Under the pieces are notes generated by a model, which was not told where the DNA came from, ran no database searches, and saw nothing but the letters and a program-made list of their open reading frames with translations. 64,000 nucleotides of DNA from Pseudomonas azadiae (GTDB lineage: Bacteria; Pseudomonadota; Gammaproteobacteria; Pseudomonadales; Pseudomonadaceae): assembly GCF_019145355.1 (NCBI RefSeq), contig NZ_JAHSTY010000001.1, forward strand, positions 3,410,001-3,474,000, read 5' to 3'. The first letter of the stretch is position 1, and each line of letters opens with the position of its first letter. The translations under genes and the position numbers were made by a program. Shown here piece after piece: positions 8,801 to 16,405 of the stretch.

Positions 8801-9760
8801 TTCATAGATCCCACGGCCGTGGGAGGCTTTGCCGATCGAGTGAATGGCCTGTTCGTACGAAGCCAGGTACTTCTGCGCATCGTGTTCAGTCAGCGCCGCT
8901 TCCCCGAGCATGTCGTAGGAATAGCGGAAACCCTTGGCTTCGAACTTGCTCGCATTGGCCAGGGCTTCGGCGATGGTTTCGCCGGTGACGAACTGCTCGC
9001 CCATCAGGCGCATGGCCATGTCGACGCCCTTGCGGATCATCGGCTCGCCGCTTTTGCCGATGATGCGGCTCAGGGACGAGGTCAAGCCTGCTTCGTTGTG
9101 CGTGGCGACCAGTTTGCCGGTCAGCAGCAGGCCCCAGGTGGCGGCGTTGACGAACAGCGACGGGCTGTTGCCCAGGTGCGGGTGCCAGTTGCCGGTGCTG
9201 ATCTTGTCGCGGATCAGCGCGTCGCGGGTGCCTTTGTCCGGGATGCGCAACAGCGCTTCGGCCAGGCACATCAGCGCCACGCCTTCCTGGGACGACAAGG
9301 AAAATTCCTGCAGCAGGCCCTGAACGATACCGGCACGGCCGCCGGCACTCTTCTGGTTACGCAGTTTTTCGGCTATCGAAGCCGCCAGCTTGTTGGTGGC
9401 TTCGGCCATCGCTGCCGGCAGGCGCGCCTGCTCGATCAGCATCGGCACCACTTCCGGTTCGGGGCGGCGGTAAGCGGCGGTGATCGAGGCGCGCAAGACG
9501 GACTGCGGCAGGATACTTTCGGCAAATTCGAGGAAGCACTGGTGGGCGTGGTCGGTCTGGACTTCGCCAGCGTCGTCAGCGCTATTGCTGCTCAGGCCAT
9601 TGAGTTCGGTCAGGGTTGCACCACCCTCCAGTTTCTCCAGGTAATTGAAGATCGCTTGTTTGATCAGCCAGTGCGGCGTGCGATCAATGGAGGTCGCGGC
9701 GGCCTTGAGGCGCTCGCGGGTCGGGTCGTCAAGTTTGACCCCAAGGGTGGTCGTAGCCAT
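5807..9760 (-). CDS. putA: Trifunctional PutA: proline dehydrogenase, P5C dehydrogenase and put repressor
   Basis: A 1317-residue protein oxidising proline to glutamate. An N-terminal ribbon-helix-helix DNA-binding domain (about residues 1-47, LGVKLDDPTRERLKAAA) precedes the FAD-linked proline dehydrogenase barrel and the NAD-linked pyrroline-5-carboxylate dehydrogenase domain. The latter's catalytic residues are Glu881 (AETGGQN) and Cys915 (SAGQRCSAL). A C-terminal domain, typical of long PutA proteins, follows. The start is the ATG at 9758-9760, with GAGGAT upstream; an ATG 12 codons earlier is not supported. PutA is membrane-associated when proline is present and represses put when it is absent. 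It is divergent from putP, with five matching operator motifs between them. Confidence 0.97.
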   Translation of the reverse strand: MATTTLGVKLDDPTRERLKAAATSIDRTPHWLIKQAIFNYLEKLEGGATLTELNGLSSNSADDAGEVQTDHAHQCFLEFAESILPQSVLRASITAAYRRPEPEVVPMLIEQARLPAAMAEATNKLAASIAEKLRNQKSAGGRAGIVQGLLQEFSLSSQEGVALMCLAEALLRIPDKGTRDALIRDKISTGNWHPHLGNSPSLFVNAATWGLLLTGKLVATHNEAGLTSSLSRIIGKSGEPMIRKGVDMAMRLMGEQFVTGETIAEALANASKFEAKGFRYSYDMLGEAALTEHDAQKYLASYEQAIHSIGKASHGRGIYEGPGISIKLSALHPRYSRAQYERVMDELYPRLLSLTLLAKHYDIGLNIDAEEADRLELSLDLLERLCFEPQLTGWNGIGFVIQAYQKRCPYVIDYVIDLARRSRHRLMIRLVKGAYWDSEIKRAQVEGLEGYPVYTRKVYTDVSYIACARKLLSVPEAIYPQFATHNAHTLSAIYHIAGQNYYPGQYEFQCLHGMGEPLYEQVVGKVSEGKLNRPCRVYAPVGTHETLLAYLVRRLLENGANTSFVNRIADHTISIQELVADPVANIEQMATQEGGFGLPHPRIPLPRDLYGSDRANSAGIDLANEHRLASLSCALLATAHTDWKAAPMLGCASSNETAAPVLNPSDLRDVVGHVQEATVEDVDNAIQCAINAGPIWQATPPAERAAILERAADLMEGEIQPLMGLLAREAGKTFANAIAEVREAVDFLRYYAVQARNDFTNDAHRPLGPVVCISPWNFPLAIFSGQVAAALAAGNPVLAKPAEQTPLVAAQAVRILLEAGIPEGVLQLLPGQGESVGARLVGDERVKGVMFTGSTEVARLLQRNVAGRLDAQGRPIPLIAETGGQNAMIVDSSALTEQVVIDVVSSAFDSAGQRCSALRVLCLQEDSADRVIEMLKGAMAECRLGNPERLSVDIGPVIDAEAKAGIEKHIQAMRDKGRAVYQVAIADGEEIKRGTFVMPTLIELESFDELQREIFGPVLHVVRYKRKEIDQLIGQINASGYGLTLGVHTRIDETIAKVIDNVNAGNVYVNRNIVGAVVGVQPFGGEGLSGTGPKAGGPLYLYRLLSTRPTDAIEQSFVRGDALAAPDVRLRDAMSQPLTALKAWADSNQFSELSALCSQFAAQSQSGITRQLAGPTGERNSYAILPREHVLCLAEVEGDLLSQLAAVLAVGGSAVWPETEPTKALFTRLPKDIQAKIKRVADWTKDEVVFDAVLHHGDSDQLRAVCQQVAQRGGAIVGVHGLSQGETAIALERLVIERALSVNTAAAGGNASLMTIG

Positions 9761-9832
9761 TTTGTTATCCTCATGGGTGCCACTACCGAGTGGCATCAGC
9801 TGGCGCCAAGATTAGCTTTGCGCATGCAGAGG

Positions 9833-10071
9833 TGCAACCGGGTGCAACCCATTTTCTTCAGGAATTTTTCGACCGTGATCGGGAAAAAAATACATCGTAG
9901 GTCGATTCCGCTTCCGCTTGGTGCATTTGCTTCTGACCTTAGCTGTTCTTGCTCCGAAAAGGAGCAAAAACGGGGCGTTTTCCGTGTTTTACAACAAGGT
10001 GCAACTTATTCTCACGAAACTGGTTGCACCTTATTTGCTTTGTTGAATAGCATTCGCGCCCAAGGTGCAAC
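9833..10071. promoter_or_regulatory. putA-putP control region with five PutA-type operator motifs
   Basis: The 459-bp divergent gap contains five copies of TGCAAC or its complement GTTGCA: 9833-9838, 9843-9848, 10000-10005, 10023-10028 and 10066-10071. Three are embedded in AAGGTGCAAC. Sites 3 and 4 form a perfect 10-bp inverted repeat (9996-10005 / 10023-10032), and sites 1 and 2 are 10 bp apart in tandem. GTTGCA is the core recognised by the E. coli PutA ribbon-helix-helix domain, so autoregulation is a strong inference. A small hairpin (TTGCTCC/GGAGCAA, 9949-9967) lies between the two clusters. Confidence 0.82.
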
Positions 10072-10219
10072 CGCTCGACGAGCCGGTTCATCGGCTGGCG
10101 GCTTTCCTGGGGAAACGTCAGTCATAAATGCGCGGCATGCAGCTACGTCTTCCTACTTGCAGTAGGTGGCCGTCTGACACACCGCCGCTACATAAAAACA
10201 AAGCCAGGGCGTCACTCTT

Positions 10220-11704
10220 ATGAGCGTTAGTAATCCAACCCTGATCACGTTCGTGATCTACATCGCAGCAATGGTGCTGATCGGCTTCATGGCCTATCGC
10301 TCCACCAACAACCTTTCCGATTACATCCTGGGCGGTCGCAGCCTCGGTAGCGTGGTGACAGCCTTGTCGGCGGGCGCTTCCGATATGAGTGGCTGGTTGC
10401 TGATGGGCCTGCCCGGCGCGATCTACATGTCCGGTTTGTCGGAAAGCTGGATTGCCATCGGCCTGATCGTCGGTGCCTACCTCAACTGGCTGTTCGTCGC
10501 CGGTCGCCTGCGGGTACAGACCGAGCACAACGGTGACGCACTGACGCTGCCGGATTACTTCTCCAGCCGTTTCGAAGATAAAAGCGGCCTGCTGCGGATC
10601 ATCTCCGCTGTCGTGATCCTGGTGTTCTTCACCATCTACTGCGCTTCCGGCATCGTTGCCGGCGCCCGCCTGTTCGAAAGCACCTTCGGCATGTCCTACG
10701 AGACGGCATTGTGGGCCGGTGCCGCAGCGACCATTGCCTACACCTTCGTGGGTGGTTTCCTGGCGGTGAGCTGGACAGACACCGTACAAGCCACGCTGAT
10801 GATCTTCGCGCTTATCCTCACGCCGATCATCGTGCTGCTGGCCACCGGTGGCGTCGACACCACCTTCCTGGCCATTGAAGCCAAGGACCCGACCAACTTC
10901 GACATGCTTAAGAACACCACCTTCATCGGCATCATCTCACTGATGGGCTGGGGCCTGGGTTACTTCGGCCAGCCGCACATCCTCGCGCGTTTCATGGCCG
11001 CCGATTCGGTGAAGTCGATCGCCAAGGCGCGTCGCATCTCCATGACCTGGATGATCCTGTGCCTGGGCGGCACCGTGGCGGTGGGCTTCTTTGGTATCGC
11101 CTACTTCTCGGCGCATCCTGAAGTGGCCGGTGCAGTGACCGAAAACCCTGAGCGCGTGTTTATCGAACTGGCAAAAATCCTGTTCAACCCATGGATTGCC
11201 GGCATCTTGCTGTCGGCCATTCTTGCCGCCGTCATGAGCACCCTGAGTTGCCAACTGCTGGTGTGCTCCAGCGCGCTGACCGAAGACTTCTACAAGACCT
11301 TCCTGCGCAAAAACGCCTCCCAGCTCGAGCTGGTGTGGGTCGGTCGCCTGATGGTGCTACTGGTCGCCCTGATCGCCATCGCCATGGCCGCCAACCCGGA
11401 AAACCGCGTACTGGGCCTGGTGAGCTACGCCTGGGCCGGTTTCGGCGCCGCGTTCGGCCCTGTGGTGCTGATCTCGGTGATCTGGAAACACATGACCCGC
11501 AACGGCGCGCTGGCCGGCATCCTGGTCGGCGCGATCACGGTGATCGTGTGGAAACACTTCGAGCTGTTGGGCTTGTACGAGATCATCCCAGGCTTCATCT
11601 TCGCCAGCCTGGCGATCTACTTCGTGAGCAAGATGGGCGCACCGACGGCGGGTATGGTCGAGCGCTTTGATGCGGCAGAAAAAGACTACAACCTTAATAA
11701 GTAA
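10220..11704 (+). CDS. putP: Sodium/proline symporter PutP
   Basis: A 494-residue inner-membrane SSS-family transporter with about 13 hydrophobic helices, importing proline with Na+. The N-terminal segment with LGGRSLGSVVTALSAGASDM followed by SGWLLMGLPGA is characteristic, as is the location divergent from putA. The ATG at 10220 has only a weak upstream purine stretch (AGGG about 11 nt upstream). It is expected to be induced by proline through release of PutA from the shared operators. A strong terminator follows directly. Confidence 0.96.
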   Translation: MSVSNPTLITFVIYIAAMVLIGFMAYRSTNNLSDYILGGRSLGSVVTALSAGASDMSGWLLMGLPGAIYMSGLSESWIAIGLIVGAYLNWLFVAGRLRVQTEHNGDALTLPDYFSSRFEDKSGLLRIISAVVILVFFTIYCASGIVAGARLFESTFGMSYETALWAGAAATIAYTFVGGFLAVSWTDTVQATLMIFALILTPIIVLLATGGVDTTFLAIEAKDPTNFDMLKNTTFIGIISLMGWGLGYFGQPHILARFMAADSVKSIAKARRISMTWMILCLGGTVAVGFFGIAYFSAHPEVAGAVTENPERVFIELAKILFNPWIAGILLSAILAAVMSTLSCQLLVCSSALTEDFYKTFLRKNASQLELVWVGRLMVLLVALIAIAMAANPENRVLGLVSYAWAGFGAAFGPVVLISVIWKHMTRNGALAGILVGAITVIVWKHFELLGLYEIIPGFIFASLAIYFVSKMGAPTAGMVERFDAAEKDYNLNK

Positions 11705-11734
11705 TTCGGCGGGCGTTAAGCGCCCCACGAATTG

Positions 11735-11772
11735 AAAAAAGGCTCGCGTCCTACGGATTTCGGGCCTTTTTT
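11735..11772 (+). terminator. Rho-independent terminator after putP
   Basis: The stem AAAAAAGGCTCG pairs with CGGGCCTTTTTT around a loop of about 14 nt, ending in a run of six T. The A/T symmetry would allow some bidirectional action. It isolates putP from the downstream vgrG gene. Confidence 0.85.
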
Positions 11773-11907
11773 GCGTGTGTGCTTTGCGCCGGTCTGAAGA
11801 AAAGTCGGACGTGTGCCTGTAGGGCTTTACTGTTTTTCCGCAGGCGTGCTCGGCAGGGCGCAACGCTGATGCAGAATCTGCCACCCACCCTCGCAGAGAA
11901 ACACCGG

Positions 11908-13908
11908 ATGTTCGCTCCTGCCAATCAAAGTGCCTTTACCCTGACCCTTGACGGGGAGCCCAGTGAACTCAAGGTGTTCGAGTTCACGGGTATTGAATCC
12001 ATCAGTCAGCCCTACCGTTTTGATCTGGAGCTGGTCGCCGAGCGGCCCGACCTGGATCTGGAAAGCCTGCTGCATCGCCCGGTCTACCTTGGGTTTGATG
12101 ATCGCGGCCATGGCGTCCATGGTCTGGTCTATCGGGTAGCGCAGGGCGATTCCGGGCGGCGGCTGACGCGCTATCAGATCAGCCTGGTGCCGCAGCTGGC
12201 GTATCTGGCGCACAGCAGCCACCAGCGAATCTTTCAACACCAGACGGTGCCGCAGATTATCGCGCAGGTGCTGGAAGGGCAGGGCATTCACAGTGATCGC
12301 TTCGAGTTCCGGCTGAGCGGCACTTACCCCGAGCGTGAATACTGCGTGCAGTTTGGCGAGACGGACCTGGCGTTCATCCAGCGACTTTGCGCAGAACTGG
12401 GCATTCATTATCACTTTCAGCATTCGGCCCAAGGGCATGGGCTGGTATTCGGCGATGACCAGACGGTCTTTGCCCAGGCGGATCAGCCGACTCCCTATAC
12501 CCCAGGCTCCGGGATGGTGGCGCAAACCCCGGCGATCAAGCGGTTTGCGGTGCAGGTGCAAGCCCGCACCACGGCGCTGAACCTGCGCGATTACGATTTT
12601 TGCAAACCGCGCCTGTCGCTGGAAAGTGCGGTCTCCGGCGAGCAGCTTCCCAAGCTCGACGTGCAGGATTACCCCGGCCGCTTCAGCGATCGCGCCCATG
12701 GCAAATACCTTGCGCAGCGTGGCCTGGAGCGTCGCCGCAGTGACTATCGCGTCGCGCATGGCAACGGGGATGAGCCTGCTTTGGCCAGCGGCCGATTCCT
12801 CAAACTGGCCGGTCACCCACGCGAAAACTGGAACGATCTGTGGCTGGTGACGCAGGTGACCCATGAGGGCAAGCAGCCCCAGGTGCTGGAAGAGCTTGTC
12901 ACCGACGTGGCGGGCGGGGATTTTCGCCAGGGGTATCGCAACGAATTTACCGCTACGCCCTGGGATGTGATCTTTCGTCCTGCCTTGGCCGAGCAACCTC
13001 GGCCGACCATTGCCGGCTATCAGAACGCAGTGGTCACCGGCCCCGCCGACAGCGAAATCCATTGTGATGAATATGGCCGGGTCAAAGTGCAGTTGGCGTG
13101 GGATCGCACTGGGCAACATGACGAACATTCCAGCTGTTGGCTGCGGGTTGCCAGTGCCTGGGCGCATGATCGCTATGGTGCGGTATTGATCCCACGGGTT
13201 GGCATGGAAGTGCTGGTGGGGTTCGTCAATGGCGACATGGACATGCCGCTGGTAATGGGCTGCCTGGCCAACGCCGCCACACAGGTGCCCCTTGATCTTC
13301 CGGCGGACAAGACCCGCAGCATCTTGCGCAGCCAGAGCAGCCCCGGTGGTGGCGGTTACAACGAACTGCGCATCGAAGATCGCAAGGGCGCCGAGGAAAT
13401 CTACCTGCGTGCCCAGCGGGATTGGACGCAGCATGTGCTGCATGACCACCGCGTGACAGTGGGCGGTGAATCGCACCACGAACTGCAAGGCGAAGAACAG
13501 CGCATCACCCATGGCAATCGCCTGATTGATCTCAAGCAGGACGATCACCTTGCGGTCGGCGGCTCGCAGCACGTGCGCGCCGGGCAAGCTATCCGGATTG
13601 GGGCAGGGCAAAGCGTCGTCATCGATGCGGGGGCGACGGTCACGATTCAGGCCGGCGGGCAGTCGATCACAGTGTCTGCGGGCGGTATTTTCAGCAGTGT
13701 GCCCATCCAGCTCGGTAGCTCGCCCGTTGCCGCGTCCGCGCCGTTGCTTCCTGGAGCGAAGACGACGTTACTGGCCGTGCTTGCTGCACCGCTGAGCCGC
13801 GTGCAAGTCGCCAGCCTGAAGCGCAGCGCACCGTTTTGCGAAGAGTGTGAGCGCTGCAGGAGCGGCCAGTGCGATCTTCCCCGGCACAGCCATGCGATCC
13901 AACCTTGA
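11908..13908 (+). CDS. vgrG: Type VI secretion spike protein VgrG
   Basis: A 666-residue VgrG, the trimeric spike that tips the T6SS tube. Visible parts: gp27-like baseplate domain (from MFAPANQSAFTLTLDGEP), gp5-like OB fold (about 389-456, GRVKVQLAWDRTG to GFVNGDMDMPLVMG), and a beta-helix needle of repeated short strands (about 480-605). The ~60-residue tail ends in a C-x2-C-x2-C-x4-C cluster (Cys644, 647, 650, 655). I chose the ATG at 11908 because VgrGs typically begin MF.PANQ; an in-frame ATG at 11869 (with AGGG upstream) is the alternative. No other T6SS structural gene is nearby, so this is an orphan spike served by a T6SS elsewhere. Confidence 0.94.
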   Translation: MFAPANQSAFTLTLDGEPSELKVFEFTGIESISQPYRFDLELVAERPDLDLESLLHRPVYLGFDDRGHGVHGLVYRVAQGDSGRRLTRYQISLVPQLAYLAHSSHQRIFQHQTVPQIIAQVLEGQGIHSDRFEFRLSGTYPEREYCVQFGETDLAFIQRLCAELGIHYHFQHSAQGHGLVFGDDQTVFAQADQPTPYTPGSGMVAQTPAIKRFAVQVQARTTALNLRDYDFCKPRLSLESAVSGEQLPKLDVQDYPGRFSDRAHGKYLAQRGLERRRSDYRVAHGNGDEPALASGRFLKLAGHPRENWNDLWLVTQVTHEGKQPQVLEELVTDVAGGDFRQGYRNEFTATPWDVIFRPALAEQPRPTIAGYQNAVVTGPADSEIHCDEYGRVKVQLAWDRTGQHDEHSSCWLRVASAWAHDRYGAVLIPRVGMEVLVGFVNGDMDMPLVMGCLANAATQVPLDLPADKTRSILRSQSSPGGGGYNELRIEDRKGAEEIYLRAQRDWTQHVLHDHRVTVGGESHHELQGEEQRITHGNRLIDLKQDDHLAVGGSQHVRAGQAIRIGAGQSVVIDAGATVTIQAGGQSITVSAGGIFSSVPIQLGSSPVAASAPLLPGAKTTLLAVLAAPLSRVQVASLKRSAPFCEECERCRSGQCDLPRHSHAIQP

Positions 13909-13917
13909 AGGAGCCTT

Positions 13918-14622
13918 ATGCCGATGCATCAACCTATGCCTGGTGAACAGATCTTCGCGGTACTGGGCGCCGCCAGCGACGCCAAGCCCTTGCAGGCTTG
14001 GCGGGCACTTGCCGCCGCAGCCGCGCCGCAGCCTGTCTGGGCCGGCACGTCTTATGCGACATGGGATGAGGTGATGCCCTATGTGGGCATCGTCGAGCCG
14101 GGCAGCCCTTTCCTGGAATGGGCCGCCTCCACTGAAGCAACGGACTGGGGTTGGCTGGGCATGTCTACCAGCCCGTTGGAGGTGGTGGTCGCACACCTGC
14201 AAAGCCTGACCAAGGTGATTTTGCCCGATGGCCAGGAAGTGTTTTTGCGTTTCTGGGACGGCGCCCAGATGCTGCCGATCCTCCGGCGGTTGGGGGATGA
14301 CATGGGCGAGGTGTTGCCGGTGTTCCAGCGTTATGTGATCAACGGCCAGACGTTGACCGTTGCGACTGGCCCGTTCACCGCCGCCAAGGCAAGCCCATGG
14401 TGGCGCGTGCCTGCAGCGTTACTCGAGCACCTGGCCGAGCAATCGCCACAGACCCTTGTCGGTAACCTGCTGCAATGGCTCGAAGAGCAGCGCCCCGATC
14501 TGTATACGGCGTTCACGTCGGCGACCTTGCGGCACAAGATCGCCTACTTCGTGCGTAGCCGCGAGATCGGCCATCAGGCGTTGGCCGACTACCTGGCTTC
14601 AGAGCTGGGTGGATCCACATAA
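13918..14622 (+). CDS. DUF4123 T6SS effector adaptor/chaperone
   Basis: 234 residues resembling the DUF4123 adaptors that load effectors onto a cognate VgrG. Typical features are an N-terminal beta/alpha part with YVGIVEPGSPFLEWAAS and a C-terminal helical region. It starts 10 nt after vgrG with AGGAG just ahead; a second in-frame ATG six nt on (13924) has better spacing. DUF4123 genes normally sit between vgrG and an effector gene, but here the next gene is rlmJ and no effector or immunity gene is present. The client may be encoded elsewhere or may have been lost. Confidence 0.85.
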   Translation: MPMHQPMPGEQIFAVLGAASDAKPLQAWRALAAAAAPQPVWAGTSYATWDEVMPYVGIVEPGSPFLEWAASTEATDWGWLGMSTSPLEVVVAHLQSLTKVILPDGQEVFLRFWDGAQMLPILRRLGDDMGEVLPVFQRYVINGQTLTVATGPFTAAKASPWWRVPAALLEHLAEQSPQTLVGNLLQWLEEQRPDLYTAFTSATLRHKIAYFVRSREIGHQALADYLASELGGST

Positions 14623-14695
14623 ACACCGCCCGGCACGCCGCCATGCACCTTTGCTCGTGTAGAAGGTAAACTTCGCCTCCTGCGCAGGAGCAACC

Positions 14696-15532
14696 ATGAA
14701 TTATCGTCACGCCTTTCACGCCGGCAACCACGCCGATGTCTTCAAACACCTGACCTTGACCCGTCTCATCGCCTTGATGTCGCGCAAGGAGCAGCCGTTC
14801 GCCTACCTGGACACCCACGCCGGCATCGGCCTGTATGATCTGCAGGGCGACCAGGCCAACCGCACCGGTGAATACCTGGAAGGCATCGCGCGGCTATGGG
14901 GGCAAAGCGACCTACCGCCGCTGACCGCCGATTACATGCGTGTGCTGCATGAGATGAACCCGGAGGGTGAGTTGCGCTACTACCCCGGCTCGCCGGAGTT
15001 GGCGCGACGCCTTACCCGCCCGCAGGACCGTGTGCTGCTCAATGAAAAGCATCCGGAAGACGGCGTGCTGCTCAAGGACAACATGAAAGGCGACCGTCGC
15101 GTCAAAGTGCACCTGGGCGAAGGCTGGCATGTGCCGCGCGCCTTGCTGCCGGTGCCGGAAAAGCGCGCGCTGATGCTGATCGACCCACCGTTCGAGAAGC
15201 TCGACGAAATGCAACGCTGTGCGGCGTCCCTCAAAGAGGCGGTCAGCCGGATGCGCCAGACCGTCGCGGCCATCTGGTACCCGGTAAAGGATCAGCGCCT
15301 GTTGCGCCGTTTCTACCAGGACCTGGCCGGCACCGGCGCGCCGAAGTTGCTGCGTGTGGAATTGCTGGTACACCCGCTGGACACGCCCAACACCCTGACC
15401 GGCTCGGGCCTGGCGATCGCCAACCCGCCGTGGGGCCTGGAAGAGGAATTGCGCGAGCTGTTGCCGTGGCTGTCCAAGAAACTGGGGCAAACCCAGGGTG
15501 GGTGGCAGATGGATTGGTTGATCGCTGAGTAG
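14696..15532 (+). CDS. rlmJ: 23S rRNA (adenine-2030-N6)-methyltransferase RlmJ
   Basis: A 278-residue class I SAM-dependent methyltransferase that modifies A2030 of 23S rRNA. The N-terminus MNYRHAFHAGNHADVFKH is diagnostic of the YhiR/RlmJ family. The SAM-binding loop is seen as DTHAGIG (39-45) and the catalytic DPPF as residues 163-166. GCAGGAG upstream of the ATG at 14696 is a strong ribosome-binding site. Length is as usual for the family. Convergent with msrA, with a REPIN between. Confidence 0.95.
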   Translation: MNYRHAFHAGNHADVFKHLTLTRLIALMSRKEQPFAYLDTHAGIGLYDLQGDQANRTGEYLEGIARLWGQSDLPPLTADYMRVLHEMNPEGELRYYPGSPELARRLTRPQDRVLLNEKHPEDGVLLKDNMKGDRRVKVHLGEGWHVPRALLPVPEKRALMLIDPPFEKLDEMQRCAASLKEAVSRMRQTVAAIWYPVKDQRLLRRFYQDLAGTGAPKLLRVELLVHPLDTPNTLTGSGLAIANPPWGLEEELRELLPWLSKKLGQTQGGWQMDWLIAE

Positions 15533-15561
15533 TCAACTCTCAAGCCAAGCACAGAACCAGA

Positions 15562-15649
15562 TGTGGGAGCTGGCTTGCCTGCGATAGCATCACCGAGGTG
15601 TGACTGATACACCGAGGTGCCTGCATCGCGGGCAAGCCCAGCTCCCACA
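15562..15649. repeat. REPIN between rlmJ and msrA
   Basis: A left REP (TGTGGGAGCTGGCTTGCCTG) and an inverted right REP ending CCCAGCTCCCACA are followed by another partial right half (CAAGCCCGCTCCCACA to 15665). The arms have several mismatches (CGCGGG versus CGCAGG). It lies between convergent genes, where it could act as a bidirectional transcription or decay barrier. Confidence 0.9.
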
Positions 15650-15684
15650 CAAGCCCGCTCCCACATGTTGAATTGTGCTGGCCT

Positions 15685-16332
15685 TCAGATCGGGCAGGTC
15701 ACGCCTGTTCCGCCGATCCCGCAGTAGCCCTGTGGATTCTTCGCCAGGTACTGCTGGTGATATGTCTCGGCGAAGTACACCGTCGGCGCTTCGTCGATTT
15801 CAGTGGTGATCTCGCCCAGGCCGGCTTTGGTCAGTTCTTGCTGATAAGCGTCGGCACTGGCCCTGGCGGCTACCAGTTGCTCCGGCGTGGTCGCGTAGAT
15901 CACCGAGCGGTACTGGCTGCCAATATCGTTGCCCTGGCGCATGCCCTGGGTCGGGTTGTGCAGTTCCCAGAACATCTTCAACAAATCTTCGTATTTCACC
16001 TTGGCCTGGTCATACACCACCAGCACCACTTCGCTATGGCCGGTCAGGCCCGAGCAGACTTCTTCATAGGTCGGGTTCGGCGTGTAGCCGCCGGCATAAC
16101 CCACCACGGTGCTGACCACGCCGTCGCGTTCCCAGAACTTGCGTTCCGCGCCCCAGAAGCAACCCAGGCCGAAGATGGCGAAGCCGACATCGTCGGTAAA
16201 AGGGCCGAGCAGCGGGTTACCGTTGACGAAGTGAGTCTCTGGCAATGCCATCGGGGTTTCACGGCCAGGCAACGCTTGTTCTTGAGTAGGCAGCACGTTT
16301 TTGTTCACCAGAATTTCCGAGCGCAAGACCAT
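15685..16332 (-). CDS. msrA: Peptide-methionine (S)-S-oxide reductase MsrA
   Basis: A 215-residue cytosolic repair enzyme reducing S-methionine sulfoxide in proteins. The catalytic Cys58 lies in [10 protein letters not shown], and Cys residues at the C-terminus ([15 protein letters not shown]) serve as recycling thiols. The ~45-residue extension before the core is normal for the long E. coli/Pseudomonas form. GGGAGG upstream of the ATG at 16330-16332 supports the start. It lies 73 bp downstream of dipA on the same strand and may be partly cotranscribed. Confidence 0.96.
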   Translation of the reverse strand: MVLRSEILVNKNVLPTQEQALPGRETPMALPETHFVNGNPLLGPFTDDVGFAIFGLGCFWGAERKFWERDGVVSTVVGYAGGYTPNPTYEEVCSGLTGHSEVVLVVYDQAKVKYEDLLKMFWELHNPTQGMRQGNDIGSQYRSVIYATTPEQLVAARASADAYQQELTKAGLGEITTEIDEAPTVYFAETYHQQYLAKNPQGYCGIGGTGVTCPI

Positions 16333-16405
16333 GATCAGTCCTCCCAGTCAGAGTTGAGTTAGGTATGGAATCCGACCGCCAGTGTGCCCGAGTGTTGCCG
16401 CGCTG

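Noticed and set aside
8297..10165. A 620-codon plus-strand frame opposite the putA N-terminus running into the operator region
   Set aside because: It would read through the put operators and lacks any domain; it is explained by GC-rich third positions of putA.
11908..13908. VgrG with a C-terminal toxin domain (evolved VgrG)
   Set aside because: Only about 60 residues follow the needle and they show a Cys cluster, too short for a known toxin domain.
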